Translations under genes and position numbers: made by a program | Notes under the pieces: model-generated | The model's input: the letters and a program-made list of their open reading frames with translations, nothing else | The model's database searches: none | Told to the model about the DNA's origin: nothing | Shown here: positions 9,053 through 18,647 of the stretch, one piece after another | Layout of the letters: each line of letters starts with the position of its first letter | Position numbering within the stretch: the first letter of the stretch is position 1 | NCBI GenBank assembly: GCA_025355805.1 | Contig: JANXYY010000042.1 | Location: 1-32,837 of the forward strand | Source: Actinomycetes bacterium | GTDB taxonomy: Bacteria; Actinomycetota; Actinomycetes; Nanopelagicales; Nanopelagicaceae | Direction of reading: 5' to 3' | Length of the DNA stretch: 32,837 nt

Positions 9053-9793
9053 TTAATTGCCGCTTACCTGGTCTGTTTCGCTCGCTCCAGGGCTTGTCGA
9101 AGGTTGTGAACCATCCAAGCCATCACTAAGTCCTGAGATGGATGGTAGACCATCAACTTCGACGCTTCCGCGGACCGAAAGATTGCTATCGAGAGCAGGA
9201 ATCACGCTCTGCGCTCCGTGCTCATCGTGCGCACCGGCCCCGCCGTCTCCGATCAAAGGGAGAGTGGACGACTCAGAATCCGAGTTCGAGTTGGTCTCTG
9301 GACTTGATTCACTTGAAGGCTTGCGGGTTTGAACTTCGTTAGGTGATTGGCTCTGCTCACCATCCGGTGCTTCATTTGATGAACCCGGAGTTAACTCGTC
9401 GGAATTCGACTCAGAGGCCGACGGGCTTGGAGCCGCAACTGATGGAATTTGAATCGGCAATGAGATCACGTTAAAGACTCGCTGCACAATTCGCGAGACA
9501 GGCGACGGAAGAACCCCTGCATAGGCAAGGCTTGGGATTAAGATTGCGACCCCAAATAATGCGCCCGAGCCCGCTCTAATCTTTCTACGGCGGTTAACTC
9601 GCTTTTGAGACGCATTGAAGGCCTCGAGGAGTAATACCGGGACAGCACTAGGCAGTAAAGGAGAACTGGCGAACTCGCGAAGTGCGGCAAAAATTGGCTC
9701 GCCGGCTAAGTCATCCCCCAACTGAGTGCTCACAGTTACGTAAGCGTCATGAGGGGCGATTTTATTACGTAGCCACGCCCAAAGATTGCTCAT
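9053..9793 (-). CDS. Putative single-pass membrane protein co-encoded with an ECF sigma factor; candidate non-canonical sigma regulator
   Basis: Start overlaps the sigma stop by 4 nt. N-terminal ~75 aa cytoplasmic-type region, then RRRKIRAGSGALFGVAILIPSLAYAGVL TM, then a Ser/Glu-rich C-terminal tail. No Cys, so no zinc-finger anti-sigma motif. Confidence 0.7.
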   Translation of the reverse strand: MSNLWAWLRNKIAPHDAYVTVSTQLGDDLAGEPIFAALREFASSPLLPSAVPVLLLEAFNASQKRVNRRRKIRAGSGALFGVAILIPSLAYAGVLPSPVSRIVQRVFNVISLPIQIPSVAAPSPSASESNSDELTPGSSNEAPDGEQSQSPNEVQTRKPSSESSPETNSNSDSESSTLPLIGDGGAGAHDEHGAQSVIPALDSNLSVRGSVEVDGLPSISGLSDGLDGSQPSTSPGASETDQVSGN

Positions 9794-10368
9794 TCCTCCA
9801 CCCCGCCAATCTGTTCGCGGAGATTGGCCAATGCGCGGTGGACCAGAACCCGGATCGCATTGGGAGTCTTCTTCATCGCCTTCGCTGTCTCCTCAACGGA
9901 TAGATCGCCGATAATTCGAAGCATCAGAACTTCACTTTGAGCTGCTGGCAAGGCCCGAATCTTTTCAATAATTTCTTTCAATTCGGCACGATTAACGACG
10001 CCCTCCGAGAGGTCCCCTGGCGCCCCCATTGGCTCAATATCGTCAATGTCGACCGTCGCTTTCGGCCGTCTGGCCTTGAGTCTGGCCGCATCAATCATTC
10101 TGTTACGACCCACTTGATATAGCCAGGCACGGAAATCTCGGTAATCACCCTTAAATCGCGGAAGGTCTCTGACCACTTGTAGCCAGGTTTCACTTGCCAC
10201 ATCGCTGGCCGGTGGGTCGCCCATCGCTCCTTGGGCGTAAAGGAATCGCTCCAGACGGGGATTCAAAGCGCGCCACAACTCGCCAAAACAAATTTGGTCA
10301 CCCTTGATTGCAAGCCGCAAAACGGCGTCGAGCGCATCGGCTTCGCTTACGCTCGCCGCTTCGCCCAC
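9790..10368 (-). CDS. ECF-type RNA polymerase sigma factor
   Basis: Sigma-2-like (ASDVASETWLQVVRDLPRFKGDYRDFRAWLYQVGRNRMIDAAR) and sigma-4-like (ALPAAQSEVLMLRIIGDLSVEETAKAMKKTPNAIRVLVHRALANLRE) regions; AGGAGG RBS upstream of GTG. Confidence 0.93.
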   Translation of the reverse strand: MGEAASVSEADALDAVLRLAIKGDQICFGELWRALNPRLERFLYAQGAMGDPPASDVASETWLQVVRDLPRFKGDYRDFRAWLYQVGRNRMIDAARLKARRPKATVDIDDIEPMGAPGDLSEGVVNRAELKEIIEKIRALPAAQSEVLMLRIIGDLSVEETAKAMKKTPNAIRVLVHRALANLREQIGGVEE

Positions 10369-10462
10369 GAGATCCTCCTAGTTAAAAGGGAAAGATTACA
10401 TCTGATTTCAACTTGCGCGGCAGGATACGGCACGATCCGCAGAAAAGCCCTTGAACAATTTA

Positions 10463-11134
10463 CTAATGCAATTGCCAATCAATTGCTCCTGCACCGAGGG
10501 AGTTTAAAAGTGCGTTTGTTCGAGAGAATGGTCTGGAACCAAAAAAGCCACGGTCGGCTGACATCGGGCTTGGGTGTGCACTGCTGATGATCGGTGTGTC
10601 ATCAAGTATGACTTCCACAGTTCTCGCGTCCTTTCCCCAAAGAATCGCAACCATTGGGCTCCTGCGAGCAACGAGGGCGCGGATCGCGCAATCAGTGACA
10701 AATTCCCATCCCCGGCCTCGATGAGATCCCGGGCTACCTGGCGAAACCGTCAGGACCCGATTTAGAAGGAGAACCCCTTGCGCACTCCAGGCAGAGAGAT
10801 CGCCATGCGCCGGAGTTGTGATTTCGAGGTCGCTTCTCAATTCCCGATAAATGTTCTGCAGACTACGCGGAAGTGGACGCGTGTCGCTGGCTACCGCAAA
10901 AGATAGACCGATCGCATGACCAGGTGTCGGGTATGGGTCCTGACCAACAATCAACACGCGCACCAAATCAAAATCGGTTTGAAATGCACGGAGAATATGT
11001 TCGCCATTCGGCAAATATCCTCGACCTTCAACAATTTCATTGCGTAAGAATTTGCCGATGGAATTAATGTTCATCGAAGCTTCAGATAGTGGATCACGCC
11101 ACGACGGATGAACTTTAGCCAGTGGGTCACGCAT
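10463..11134 (-). CDS. ung: Uracil-DNA glycosylase, family 1 (likely start 11134)
   Basis: [57 protein letters not shown]. Confidence 0.95.
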   Translation of the reverse strand: MRDPLAKVHPSWRDPLSEASMNINSIGKFLRNEIVEGRGYLPNGEHILRAFQTDFDLVRVLIVGQDPYPTPGHAIGLSFAVASDTRPLPRSLQNIYRELRSDLEITTPAHGDLSAWSAQGVLLLNRVLTVSPGSPGSHRGRGWEFVTDCAIRALVARRSPMVAILWGKDARTVEVILDDTPIISSAHPSPMSADRGFFGSRPFSRTNALLNSLGAGAIDWQLH

Positions 11135-11138
11135 TGGG

Positions 11139-11948
11139 CTAAACACTTTCTCGAGAGAGCGCATACATGGCTACCGCCGCCGCCGATGCCACATTGAGCG
11201 AGTCGATTCCCTGTTTCATCGGGATTCGAAGTAAGAGATCAGCGATGCCACGAGTCCCAGCGCTTAGGCCATGGCCTTCGGTTCCCAATACCAACGCAAA
11301 TCGTGACGGCAGGGAGATTTCACTGACACTGCTCGCAGAAATGTCTGGGGTGAGCGCGACGATCGCTAACCCTGCGTCGCGTATAAGAGGAGAGCTATCA
11401 GGCCAAGCTGTCAGGCGACTCCAAGGAAGAGAGAAAATAGCCCCCATCGAAGTTCTAATAGCTCGACGGTAAAGCGGGTCGGCACACTGCTGGTCGATGA
11501 GCAAAGCATCGAAACCGAATGCTGCGGCACTCCGGACGATAGCGCCTACGTTTGTGTGATTGACCAAGCCCTCAAGAACAATTACGCGATCCGAACTCTG
11601 GAGCAAATCTTCTGGTTCAGGCAAAGCGCGTCTAACCATCGACGCGAGTGCACCGCGGTGCACGTTGTAGCCGGCAATTGTTTCCATCATTTCATTTGAT
11701 GAGATCAAAATCGGGGTCTGCGCATCCACCCAGGGAAGGACAGATTCGAGCCATTTCTCTTCGCATAAAACTGAGCGGAACAGGTAACCGGCCATGGCGG
11801 CGCGTGAAATCACGGTCTGACCCTCTGCAATGAATATTCCGAATGTCGATTCATTTTTCGTCCGAAGTGCGACGTCCGTAAGGTCTCGGTAATCACGGAG
11901 TAAATCGCTCACAACATCGTTCGGTGCCTGATCCAGTTTGATAATCAT
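11139..11948 (-). CDS. SpoU/TrmH family RNA 2'-O-methyltransferase (likely start 11948)
   Basis: [65 protein letters not shown] are SpoU motifs 1-3. Start corrected because the upstream extension overlaps the TauE gene. Confidence 0.92.
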   Translation of the reverse strand: MIIKLDQAPNDVVSDLLRDYRDLTDVALRTKNESTFGIFIAEGQTVISRAAMAGYLFRSVLCEEKWLESVLPWVDAQTPILISSNEMMETIAGYNVHRGALASMVRRALPEPEDLLQSSDRVIVLEGLVNHTNVGAIVRSAAAFGFDALLIDQQCADPLYRRAIRTSMGAIFSLPWSRLTAWPDSSPLIRDAGLAIVALTPDISASSVSEISLPSRFALVLGTEGHGLSAGTRGIADLLLRIPMKQGIDSLNVASAAAVAMYALSRESV

Positions 11949-11953
11949 GGTCT

Positions 11954-12703
11954 TCAGGCAAGCCAAAACCGAAAAGCTGCAGTTAATCCGACTACGCCAA
12001 TCAGGGCCCGATACGCGTTCGTGGGAATCTTCCGACCGTACTTGGAACCAACCCAGGCCCCCAAGGTGGAACCAATTGAGATAGCCAAAACGATAGACCA
12101 ATTTACCGGAGCAATCAGCGCAAAAATGATTCCCGCTATGAGGTTCGAGGTTCCCGCCAATGCGTTTTTAATTGCGTTCGCTCTGAAGACAGTTTCACCA
12201 GCGAATGCCGTCAATAGACCGATTAAAATAATTCCTTGAGCAGCCCCGAAATAGCCGCCGTAAATTCCAGTCAAGAAGATTCCCACTCGCACGGATCGAG
12301 AGAGGCGCATAACTTCCTGAGTTCGATGGAATTTGATGATTATCGGCTGGGCAAGCATGAGCGCTACGCCCAAGAGAATCAGGAAGGGCACCACCAGGGT
12401 AAAGTTTTTAGCTGGAAATTTTAGCAAGGCCAGGGCTCCTACTAAGCCTCCGCCGGCGCTCCACCCCAGCATTTCAGTGAGCCGACTCTTTGCGCCGATC
12501 AATTCGTGTCGACTGCCGCGAAACGCAGCAAAAGCGCCAGGCACCAAGCCCAAATTATTGGAAACATTTGCTGTAATTGGGGGAAATCCAAAGGCAACGA
12601 GAGTTGGAAACGTGAGAAGTGTCCCCGATCCGACCATCGAATTTATAGCGCCTGCACCGAAACCTGCGAGGGTGATCAACGGCCACATCCAGACGTTTGC
12701 CAT
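11954..12703 (-). CDS. TauE/SafE family membrane protein (second copy type)
   Basis: GFGAGAINSMVGSGTLLTFPTLVAFGFPPITANVSNNLGLVPGAF...TGIYGGYFGAAQGIILI. Confidence 0.9.
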   Translation of the reverse strand: MANVWMWPLITLAGFGAGAINSMVGSGTLLTFPTLVAFGFPPITANVSNNLGLVPGAFAAFRGSRHELIGAKSRLTEMLGWSAGGGLVGALALLKFPAKNFTLVVPFLILLGVALMLAQPIIIKFHRTQEVMRLSRSVRVGIFLTGIYGGYFGAAQGIILIGLLTAFAGETVFRANAIKNALAGTSNLIAGIIFALIAPVNWSIVLAISIGSTLGAWVGSKYGRKIPTNAYRALIGVVGLTAAFRFWLA

Positions 12704-13485
12704 TAGCCACCCAACCTGGCGAACCAGCGCTGGTCATGATTATCGATGATGATTGGTAATTCGAAAGCGTCACTCAAAACATCGCTGGTCAAAACACCCT
12801 CGATTGCCCCAGCTGCGATCATCGTCCCCTTTTTAAGGACCAATGCGTGAGTTATGCCTGGTGGAATTTCTTCCACATGATGAGTAATCAAGATTGAGAC
12901 CGGAGCCAACGGATCTCGGGTCAATTTGGAAAGTCTGGCGACCATATCCTCACGACCACCCAGATCAAGGCCCGCAGCGGGCTCATCTAAAAGCAGCAGC
13001 TCTGGGTCTGTCATGAGCGCCCGAGCAATTTGGACCCTCTTACTCTCCCCCTCGCTTAACGTGCCGAATGTGCGGGTGGCTAAATGTTCGACCCCCAGCG
13101 CCGCCAGGAGTGCCAAGGATCGAGAGGCATCCCATAAGTCGTAACCCTCACGCCAGCGGCCGAGGACCCCCCAGGCGGCCGTTAGCACCACATCAGAAAC
13201 GGCTTCTTCGGGTGGGATGCGCTCGCTGAGGGCCGAAGAGCAAATCCCGATTCGCGGCCGTAATTCGAAAATATCAACACTGCCGAGTCGCTCGCCCAGT
13301 AGGGTGACTTGACCTCGAGTCGGAAATAGACTTCCGGCCAAAATCTGCATCAGCGTAGTTTTACCGGCGCCATTGGGCCCCAAGATGACCCACCGCTGAT
13401 CGGCATCAACGGACCAATCAATCCCGGTGAGGATGGAATTTCCACTACGAACCACTCCGACGTCGACTAACTCGATGACTCGCAC
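12703..13485 (-). CDS. ABC transporter ATP-binding protein
   Basis: Walker A GPNGAGKTT, signature LSEGESKR, Walker B LLLLDEPAAGLD, H-loop ITHH. Confidence 0.93.
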   Translation of the reverse strand: MRVIELVDVGVVRSGNSILTGIDWSVDADQRWVILGPNGAGKTTLMQILAGSLFPTRGQVTLLGERLGSVDIFELRPRIGICSSALSERIPPEEAVSDVVLTAAWGVLGRWREGYDLWDASRSLALLAALGVEHLATRTFGTLSEGESKRVQIARALMTDPELLLLDEPAAGLDLGGREDMVARLSKLTRDPLAPVSILITHHVEEIPPGITHALVLKKGTMIAAGAIEGVLTSDVLSDAFELPIIIDNHDQRWFARLGG

Positions 13486-13491
13486 GGGGAA

Positions 13492-13516
13492 AACTTACCC
13501 GCCCGCCGGGTAACCT
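13492..13516. promoter_or_regulatory. Divergent pair of leaderless-type promoters for the ABC ATPase (minus) and serB (plus)
   Basis: Minus TAAGTT (13492-13497), 6 nt from GTG 13485. Plus TAACCT (13511-13516), 6 nt from GTG 13523. Confidence 0.6.
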
Positions 13517-13522
13517 GACGAC

Positions 13523-14713
13523 GTGAGCGAGTCGACAACATTGATTACGGTTACCGGCACTGACCGACCAGGAATTACGGCCGCCCTATTTTCACTCCTG
13601 GCCGAGGACGAACAGATACGTGTTCTCGACCTTCAACAAGTCGTGATTCGCGGCAAACTCACTCTCGGCACCGTGATCTCCGAACCCAGACAGCCGACAC
13701 TTTTACTCAAACGCCTCGAAGACCTAGCGCTCGCCGAAGGTGTCCATCTCACTGTGGTCCAGAGCGACAATGGGCAACCCGCTTCGGTTGAAGAAGACCA
13801 TCTCTACGTGACCGTCATGAGCGCAGAACTCAAACCAGTTGCCCTGGCCTTGGTGGCCGGGAATTTGGCTAAGAGTGGGGCAAACATCGAAAGAATCATT
13901 CGAATCGCTGCCTACCCGATTACGGCGATTGAATTCCAAATTATCGGTGCTCCCCTCGATCTCTTGCAACGAACGCTAAGCGAATCCCCGAGGATTCCCG
14001 GAGTTGACATCGCAGTTCAACGTGGTGGGCTCTCCAGACGCGGCAAAAAACTTGTGGTTATGGATGTGGACTCCACTCTGATCCAGGATGAAGTTATCGA
14101 ACTGCTGGCTCAGGAGGCTGGCGTCTTTGAACAGATTAGGGAGATTACAGAAAAGGCAATGCGCGGAGATCTCGATTTTATCGAGGCGCTAACGGAGCGG
14201 GTTGCACTTCTCAAGGATCTGCCAGTCTCAGCCATTGAAGCGGTGCAAAAGCAAATTCGATTAACGCCTGGCGCCCGTACTTTGATTCGTACGTTGAAAC
14301 GCCTCGACCACCGGATCGGACTTGTTTCTGGAGGTTTTCACGAGGTTATTGACCCATTGGCCGCCGAGCTTGGAATTAGTTTGGTCGCTGCAAATCGCCT
14401 TGAAATCTTTGACGGGTTACTAACCGGCCGAGTGATTCCACCAATCATTGATCGTGCTGGGAAAGCCCGAGCCCTCCAAGACTTTGCGAAACAGGCCGGC
14501 GTTCGGCTTTCTCAAACCGTTGCGATCGGCGATGGGGCCAACGATTTGGACATGCTTGCAATCGCGGGCCTTGGAATTGCTTTTAATGCAAAGCAAGTTG
14601 TTCAGGATGCGGCCGATACCTCTGTGAGCGCTCCATTTTTGGACGGAGTTCTTTATTTGTTGGGTATCACGCGCGAGGAAGTCGAGAACGCGGATCGATC
14701 TAGTGGGGTCTAA
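13523..14713 (+). CDS. serB: Phosphoserine phosphatase with two N-terminal ACT domains
   Basis: ACT motifs (LITVTGTDRPGITAALFSLLA; HLYVTVMSAELKPVALALV), HAD motif VMDVDSTLIQDEVIELLA, GDGANDLDMLAIAGLGIAFNAK. Confidence 0.95.
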   Translation: MSESTTLITVTGTDRPGITAALFSLLAEDEQIRVLDLQQVVIRGKLTLGTVISEPRQPTLLLKRLEDLALAEGVHLTVVQSDNGQPASVEEDHLYVTVMSAELKPVALALVAGNLAKSGANIERIIRIAAYPITAIEFQIIGAPLDLLQRTLSESPRIPGVDIAVQRGGLSRRGKKLVVMDVDSTLIQDEVIELLAQEAGVFEQIREITEKAMRGDLDFIEALTERVALLKDLPVSAIEAVQKQIRLTPGARTLIRTLKRLDHRIGLVSGGFHEVIDPLAAELGISLVAANRLEIFDGLLTGRVIPPIIDRAGKARALQDFAKQAGVRLSQTVAIGDGANDLDMLAIAGLGIAFNAKQVVQDAADTSVSAPFLDGVLYLLGITREEVENADRSSGV

Positions 14714-15612
14714 CTTGAATATTTGAAGGAGGTTGCTCCCTCGCCCTGTAGAACGTCAGAATAGTTTTTGAGCAATTCCAGATTTCGCTCTGCCAAGTGA
14801 TCAAAGGATTGCCCCACGCTAGAACCAGGCGTGAGATTCTGCATTGCCTTCACTGGATCCAAGCGCGCGCTAACCCACCCCTCGTGAGTTGCCCCTCTGG
14901 CGATAACTTCAGCAATTGGGGTAACGATCATGGAATTACCAAAATAGAGTGCACCACCAGGATCGGCACCAACCGCATTCGCACCAATCACAAATACATG
15001 ATTGTCATAAGCTCGTGCACGATTGGTTAGTTCCCAAATATCTGCCGAACGCAAAAGCGCCGAAGGGCGAGCGATGATTTCTGCCCCCAGTAATGCCTGG
15101 ATTCGAGAAAGTTCGGGATAATCACCATCGAAGCAGATGATCATGCCAATCTTGCCAAGCTCAGTGTCGACAACGGCAACCTGATCGCCAGGAGTTACCC
15201 ATCCCCCACGCGAAAATAATTCCGAGCAAAACGGATGCGTCTTGCGATAGCGCCCCAAGATTTCACCCGTTGGACCAATCAGAACCGACGAGTTAAAAAC
15301 TTCCCCGCGACGATCTCCCCGCTCGTATGTTGCATGCACGAGGTGAATACCAAGCCGAGCTGCGACATCAGTGAATGGCGCGGTTAATCGACCTGGGATG
15401 ACATCAACCAGATCCCACAGTTGCTCAGGTGAAATTCCCGGAGTGAATCCAGTCGTCACGGTTTCTGGAAGCACCACAAGGTTGGCCCCGGTGCTGGCGA
15501 CGCACCGCTCAATAAAGTCGATCGCTTTCGCGATATTGGCTTTGACAGATGCTGCAGTCAAAGGCCCTGGTACCGGCGATATTTGAATCGCAGCTGCTGT
15601 AAATTCGCGCAT
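14710..15612 (-). CDS. Carbon-nitrogen hydrolase (nitrilase/amidase superfamily)
   Basis: Glu-Lys-Cys triad contexts: VVLPETVTTGF, GRYRKTHPF, GMIICFDGDYPE; GAAAGG RBS; next to the CoxG end. Confidence 0.93.
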   Translation of the reverse strand: MREFTAAAIQISPVPGPLTAASVKANIAKAIDFIERCVASTGANLVVLPETVTTGFTPGISPEQLWDLVDVIPGRLTAPFTDVAARLGIHLVHATYERGDRRGEVFNSSVLIGPTGEILGRYRKTHPFCSELFSRGGWVTPGDQVAVVDTELGKIGMIICFDGDYPELSRIQALLGAEIIARPSALLRSADIWELTNRARAYDNHVFVIGANAVGADPGGALYFGNSMIVTPIAEVIARGATHEGWVSARLDPVKAMQNLTPGSSVGQSFDHLAERNLELLKNYSDVLQGEGATSFKYSS

Positions 15613-15624
15613 TCGTCAAGCCTT

Positions 15625-16239
15625 TCAGTGAGAGATAAGCCAACCAACGATAACGCCAATCAACGCGATAGCTGCGCCGATTGAAAGAAGTGAAAGATTG
15701 CTCGATTGCGTGGCTGTCAAGGCATCGGAGTTAATTGTGAGTGGCTGTAATGTCTCGGTGCGCGGTAAAGCCTGGACCACCGAGGAGGTTTGCGCTCTGG
15801 TATCACCCGAAAGATAACGATCAACGCTTTTAAAGAATTCGCCAGCAGTCTTCTTGGCCACTCCCCCAAGAACTCTTTGGCCTACACCGGCTATCACTCC
15901 GCCGACCACCGCATCGGCGTCGTAAGTTAGAAGCGTCCCGGCGCCTTCGGCAGTGAGTGTTATTTGCACTTCGGCTTGAATAGTTCCCGGGGCACCCGAA
16001 CCTGAGGCACGCATCGTAAAACTGTTGGGTGGTACCCGATTGCTTAAATCAACTTGGCCTACGTAACTACCCTTGATGGCCGCCACGCCTGCGCTGATCA
16101 CCATTTTGTAGGAATCGGGACCGATTTGTTCCAAGGATTGACACCCGGGCAAAGTCCTCGTTAGAACTGCCGGATCAGTCAGTGCGGCAAATACTTGTTC
16201 AGGGCTCTGGCCGATGTTCGCGGATCCGGCAATTTTCAT
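15625..16239 (-). CDS. CoxG/SRPBCC family protein (carbon monoxide dehydrogenase subunit G-like)
   Basis: MKIAGSANIGQSPEQVFAALTDPAVLTRTLPGCQSLEQIGPDSYKM...GTLLTYDADAVVGGVIAGVGQRVLGGVAKK; C-terminal TM helix as in CoxG. Confidence 0.92.
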   Translation of the reverse strand: MKIAGSANIGQSPEQVFAALTDPAVLTRTLPGCQSLEQIGPDSYKMVISAGVAAIKGSYVGQVDLSNRVPPNSFTMRASGSGAPGTIQAEVQITLTAEGAGTLLTYDADAVVGGVIAGVGQRVLGGVAKKTAGEFFKSVDRYLSGDTRAQTSSVVQALPRTETLQPLTINSDALTATQSSNLSLLSIGAAIALIGVIVGWLISH

Positions 16240-18647
16240 TTCTGCTTCTCCCCTATTTTTAAAGTTGGCACAAGACCATTTTGATGATCAATTCGGAGTT
16301 GCCACAATTCGCTCGGCGAAATTGGCATCTTTCTAATCTCGAAACCTTCGGCATCTTCGATGGCAGAAGCCAGTAACGCCGAGCCTGGGATGACCCCAGC
16401 TTCGCCAGCACCCTTGATTCCGAGTGGATTAAGTGGAGATGGCGTTTCCAAGTGACCGGTTTCGATGAACGGCACCTCGGTCGCATATGGCATTAGAAAA
16501 TCCATAAACGACGCATTGAGAAGCTGCCCATTCTCGTCATATTCCATGCGTTCATACAGCGCTCCGCCAACACCCTGCGCTACTCCCCCGTGAATTTGCC
16601 CTTCGACAATCATCGGATTAATCAGACGTCCGCAGTCATGCACGACCACGTATTTGAGTATCTTGATTTCTGCGGTCTCTGGATCGGTCTCAACGATCGC
16701 CGCATGCATGCCGCTGGCAAACGTCGATTGCAGCGGAGAATAATAGTCGCGGGACTCGAGTCCCGGCTCTTCGCCCTCAAGAATTGGGGGCTTTGACGTG
16801 TCGCCCACTGCAAATTGAGTCGCGGCTTGAGCAGACTCGTCGAAGGCATACCTCAAAGGATTCGAGAGCACCGCAATTGTTTTTAAGGGAATGCAGTTGG
16901 TGGGGTCGCCCTTAACTTGCACGACTCCACCGATGATTTCGAGATCTCGCGGGTCACATTCAAGGGCATCGCCGGCAATCCGAAGCGCTTTCTCGCGGAC
17001 ACTCCTGGCAGCAAGAGCGATCGCGTTGCCACTCATAACAGCTGCCCTCGAAGCAAATGTCCCAACCGCGTAAGCAAATCTTCGGGTATCTCCAGTTTCA
17101 ACAAATACATCCTCGATTGGAACACCTAACTCCTCCGAGACGATTTGGGCAAAGGCTGTCTGATGACCCTGGCCTTGGCTGGTAAGACCCGTTGAAACAT
17201 TAACTCGCCCACTTGTTTCGACTTGGACGAAGCCGCCCTCATAGGGTCCGACACCAGTCCCCTCGACGTAGCAAGCCATACCGATGCCGACTTTGCGTCC
17301 AGAGAGCCGGGCCAATTGCTGGTATTCCTCGAAGTCGTCCCAGCCAATCATTTTCTTAAGCATTGCCATGGATGCTGGGTAATCACCCGAATCGTAAATC
17401 AGTGGGCGACCATCCTGGAAGGTCAAGTGTTGGTCGTACGGCATCTCGCCTGGCTGAATGAAATTTACGTCGCGAACTTTATCTCGACTCATACCCAGAT
17501 AATTGGCGATGGCGTCAATCGTTCGCTCCATCGCAAAAACACCTTGCGGTCTTCCCGCACCGCGATAAGGAGTGACTATCACCGTATTTGTGTAAAGGGA
17601 GGTAAATTCAACGCGGTATGAACTCGGCTTATATGGCCCGAGAAGTTGGGTTGAAGTGATAATCGGAACGATGATTCCGTAGGGTGTGTATGAACCGTTG
17701 TCATGAAAAAAAGTGACATCAAGCCCAGCAATCCGGCCGTCGTCATCAAAGCCGACTTCGACATGATGTGATTGTTGTCGTTCATGTGCACTTGAGATGA
17801 AGTGCTCACGACGATCCTCGGTCCATTTCACTGGATGATTCAAAATTTGGGCTGCCCAAGGAATCAGCACTTCTTCCGGCCAGGGGTGCATGATCTTTAC
17901 CCCGAAACCCCCACCAACATCAGGAGCAGTGCACTCAACTTTCTGCAGGGGAAGGTTCAGTTTGGCAGCGACGGCGGCTCGCACGCCGGTAGAAGTCTGG
18001 GTCGAAGACCAGAGGCGCATCTCTTTAGCGTCAGAATCCCAGACGGCGTACACCCCTTTGCCTTCAAGAGGCATGGAAGCACTGCGTTCAATCTCAAGAT
18101 CTAAAACGATCTGGTGTTTTGAGTTCGCGATCTCGCTGCGGGCATCTCCCACTTCTTGGATCATATGTGCGGAAATGTTGTCGGAAACATCTGCATGCAC
18201 TAAGTGATCGGCAGCGCGCGCAGATTCGATACCAACTACGGGAGGGAAGATTTCATATGACACTTCAATCAGACCAACTGCATCCTCGGCAATGTAGCGA
18301 TTGCTCGCCACCACCATGACGATTGCCTCACCGACGTGCCTCACGTACTCCTTGGCCAACGAATATCCAGTTCGACCTGCAGTCAGGCTCGGGTGTGGAA
18401 TTAAGAGCGGAAGACGCTCCGCCATTCGGCCTTCAAGATCCTCATAGGTATAGATAGCAATGAGGCCATCGACGCTGATGGCTGCCGATGCGTCGATTTC
18501 CAGTATTCGAGCAGATGCATGTGGGCTACGAAGGAAAGCAACTTCATAGGCACCTTGGCCTAAATCATCCAGATACCTGCCATCCCCCCGAACCAAGCGT
18601 GGATCTTCGCGGCGTAATATTGGTTCGCCAAAAGTTCTTGTGGTCAT
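16236..18647 (-). CDS. Molybdopterin-binding xanthine-dehydrogenase/CoxL-family large subunit (not form I CODH)
   Basis: GEPILRREDPRLVRGDGRYLDD, PDVGGGFGVK, TPYRGAGRPQG, TGLTSQGQGHQTAFAQIVSEELG, GIKGAGEAGVIPG. Active-site loop reads PYRGAGR. Confidence 0.95.
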   Translation of the reverse strand: MTTRTFGEPILRREDPRLVRGDGRYLDDLGQGAYEVAFLRSPHASARILEIDASAAISVDGLIAIYTYEDLEGRMAERLPLLIPHPSLTAGRTGYSLAKEYVRHVGEAIVMVVASNRYIAEDAVGLIEVSYEIFPPVVGIESARAADHLVHADVSDNISAHMIQEVGDARSEIANSKHQIVLDLEIERSASMPLEGKGVYAVWDSDAKEMRLWSSTQTSTGVRAAVAAKLNLPLQKVECTAPDVGGGFGVKIMHPWPEEVLIPWAAQILNHPVKWTEDRREHFISSAHERQQSHHVEVGFDDDGRIAGLDVTFFHDNGSYTPYGIIVPIITSTQLLGPYKPSSYRVEFTSLYTNTVIVTPYRGAGRPQGVFAMERTIDAIANYLGMSRDKVRDVNFIQPGEMPYDQHLTFQDGRPLIYDSGDYPASMAMLKKMIGWDDFEEYQQLARLSGRKVGIGMACYVEGTGVGPYEGGFVQVETSGRVNVSTGLTSQGQGHQTAFAQIVSEELGVPIEDVFVETGDTRRFAYAVGTFASRAAVMSGNAIALAARSVREKALRIAGDALECDPRDLEIIGGVVQVKGDPTNCIPLKTIAVLSNPLRYAFDESAQAATQFAVGDTSKPPILEGEEPGLESRDYYSPLQSTFASGMHAAIVETDPETAEIKILKYVVVHDCGRLINPMIVEGQIHGGVAQGVGGALYERMEYDENGQLLNASFMDFLMPYATEVPFIETGHLETPSPLNPLGIKGAGEAGVIPGSALLASAIEDAEGFEIRKMPISPSELWQLRIDHQNGLVPTLKIGEKQK

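Noticed and set aside
8586-9056. 156-aa plus-strand ORF
   Set aside because: Antisense shadow of the low-complexity secreted protein, which has a signal peptide and an RBS; the antisense translation has no family-like features.
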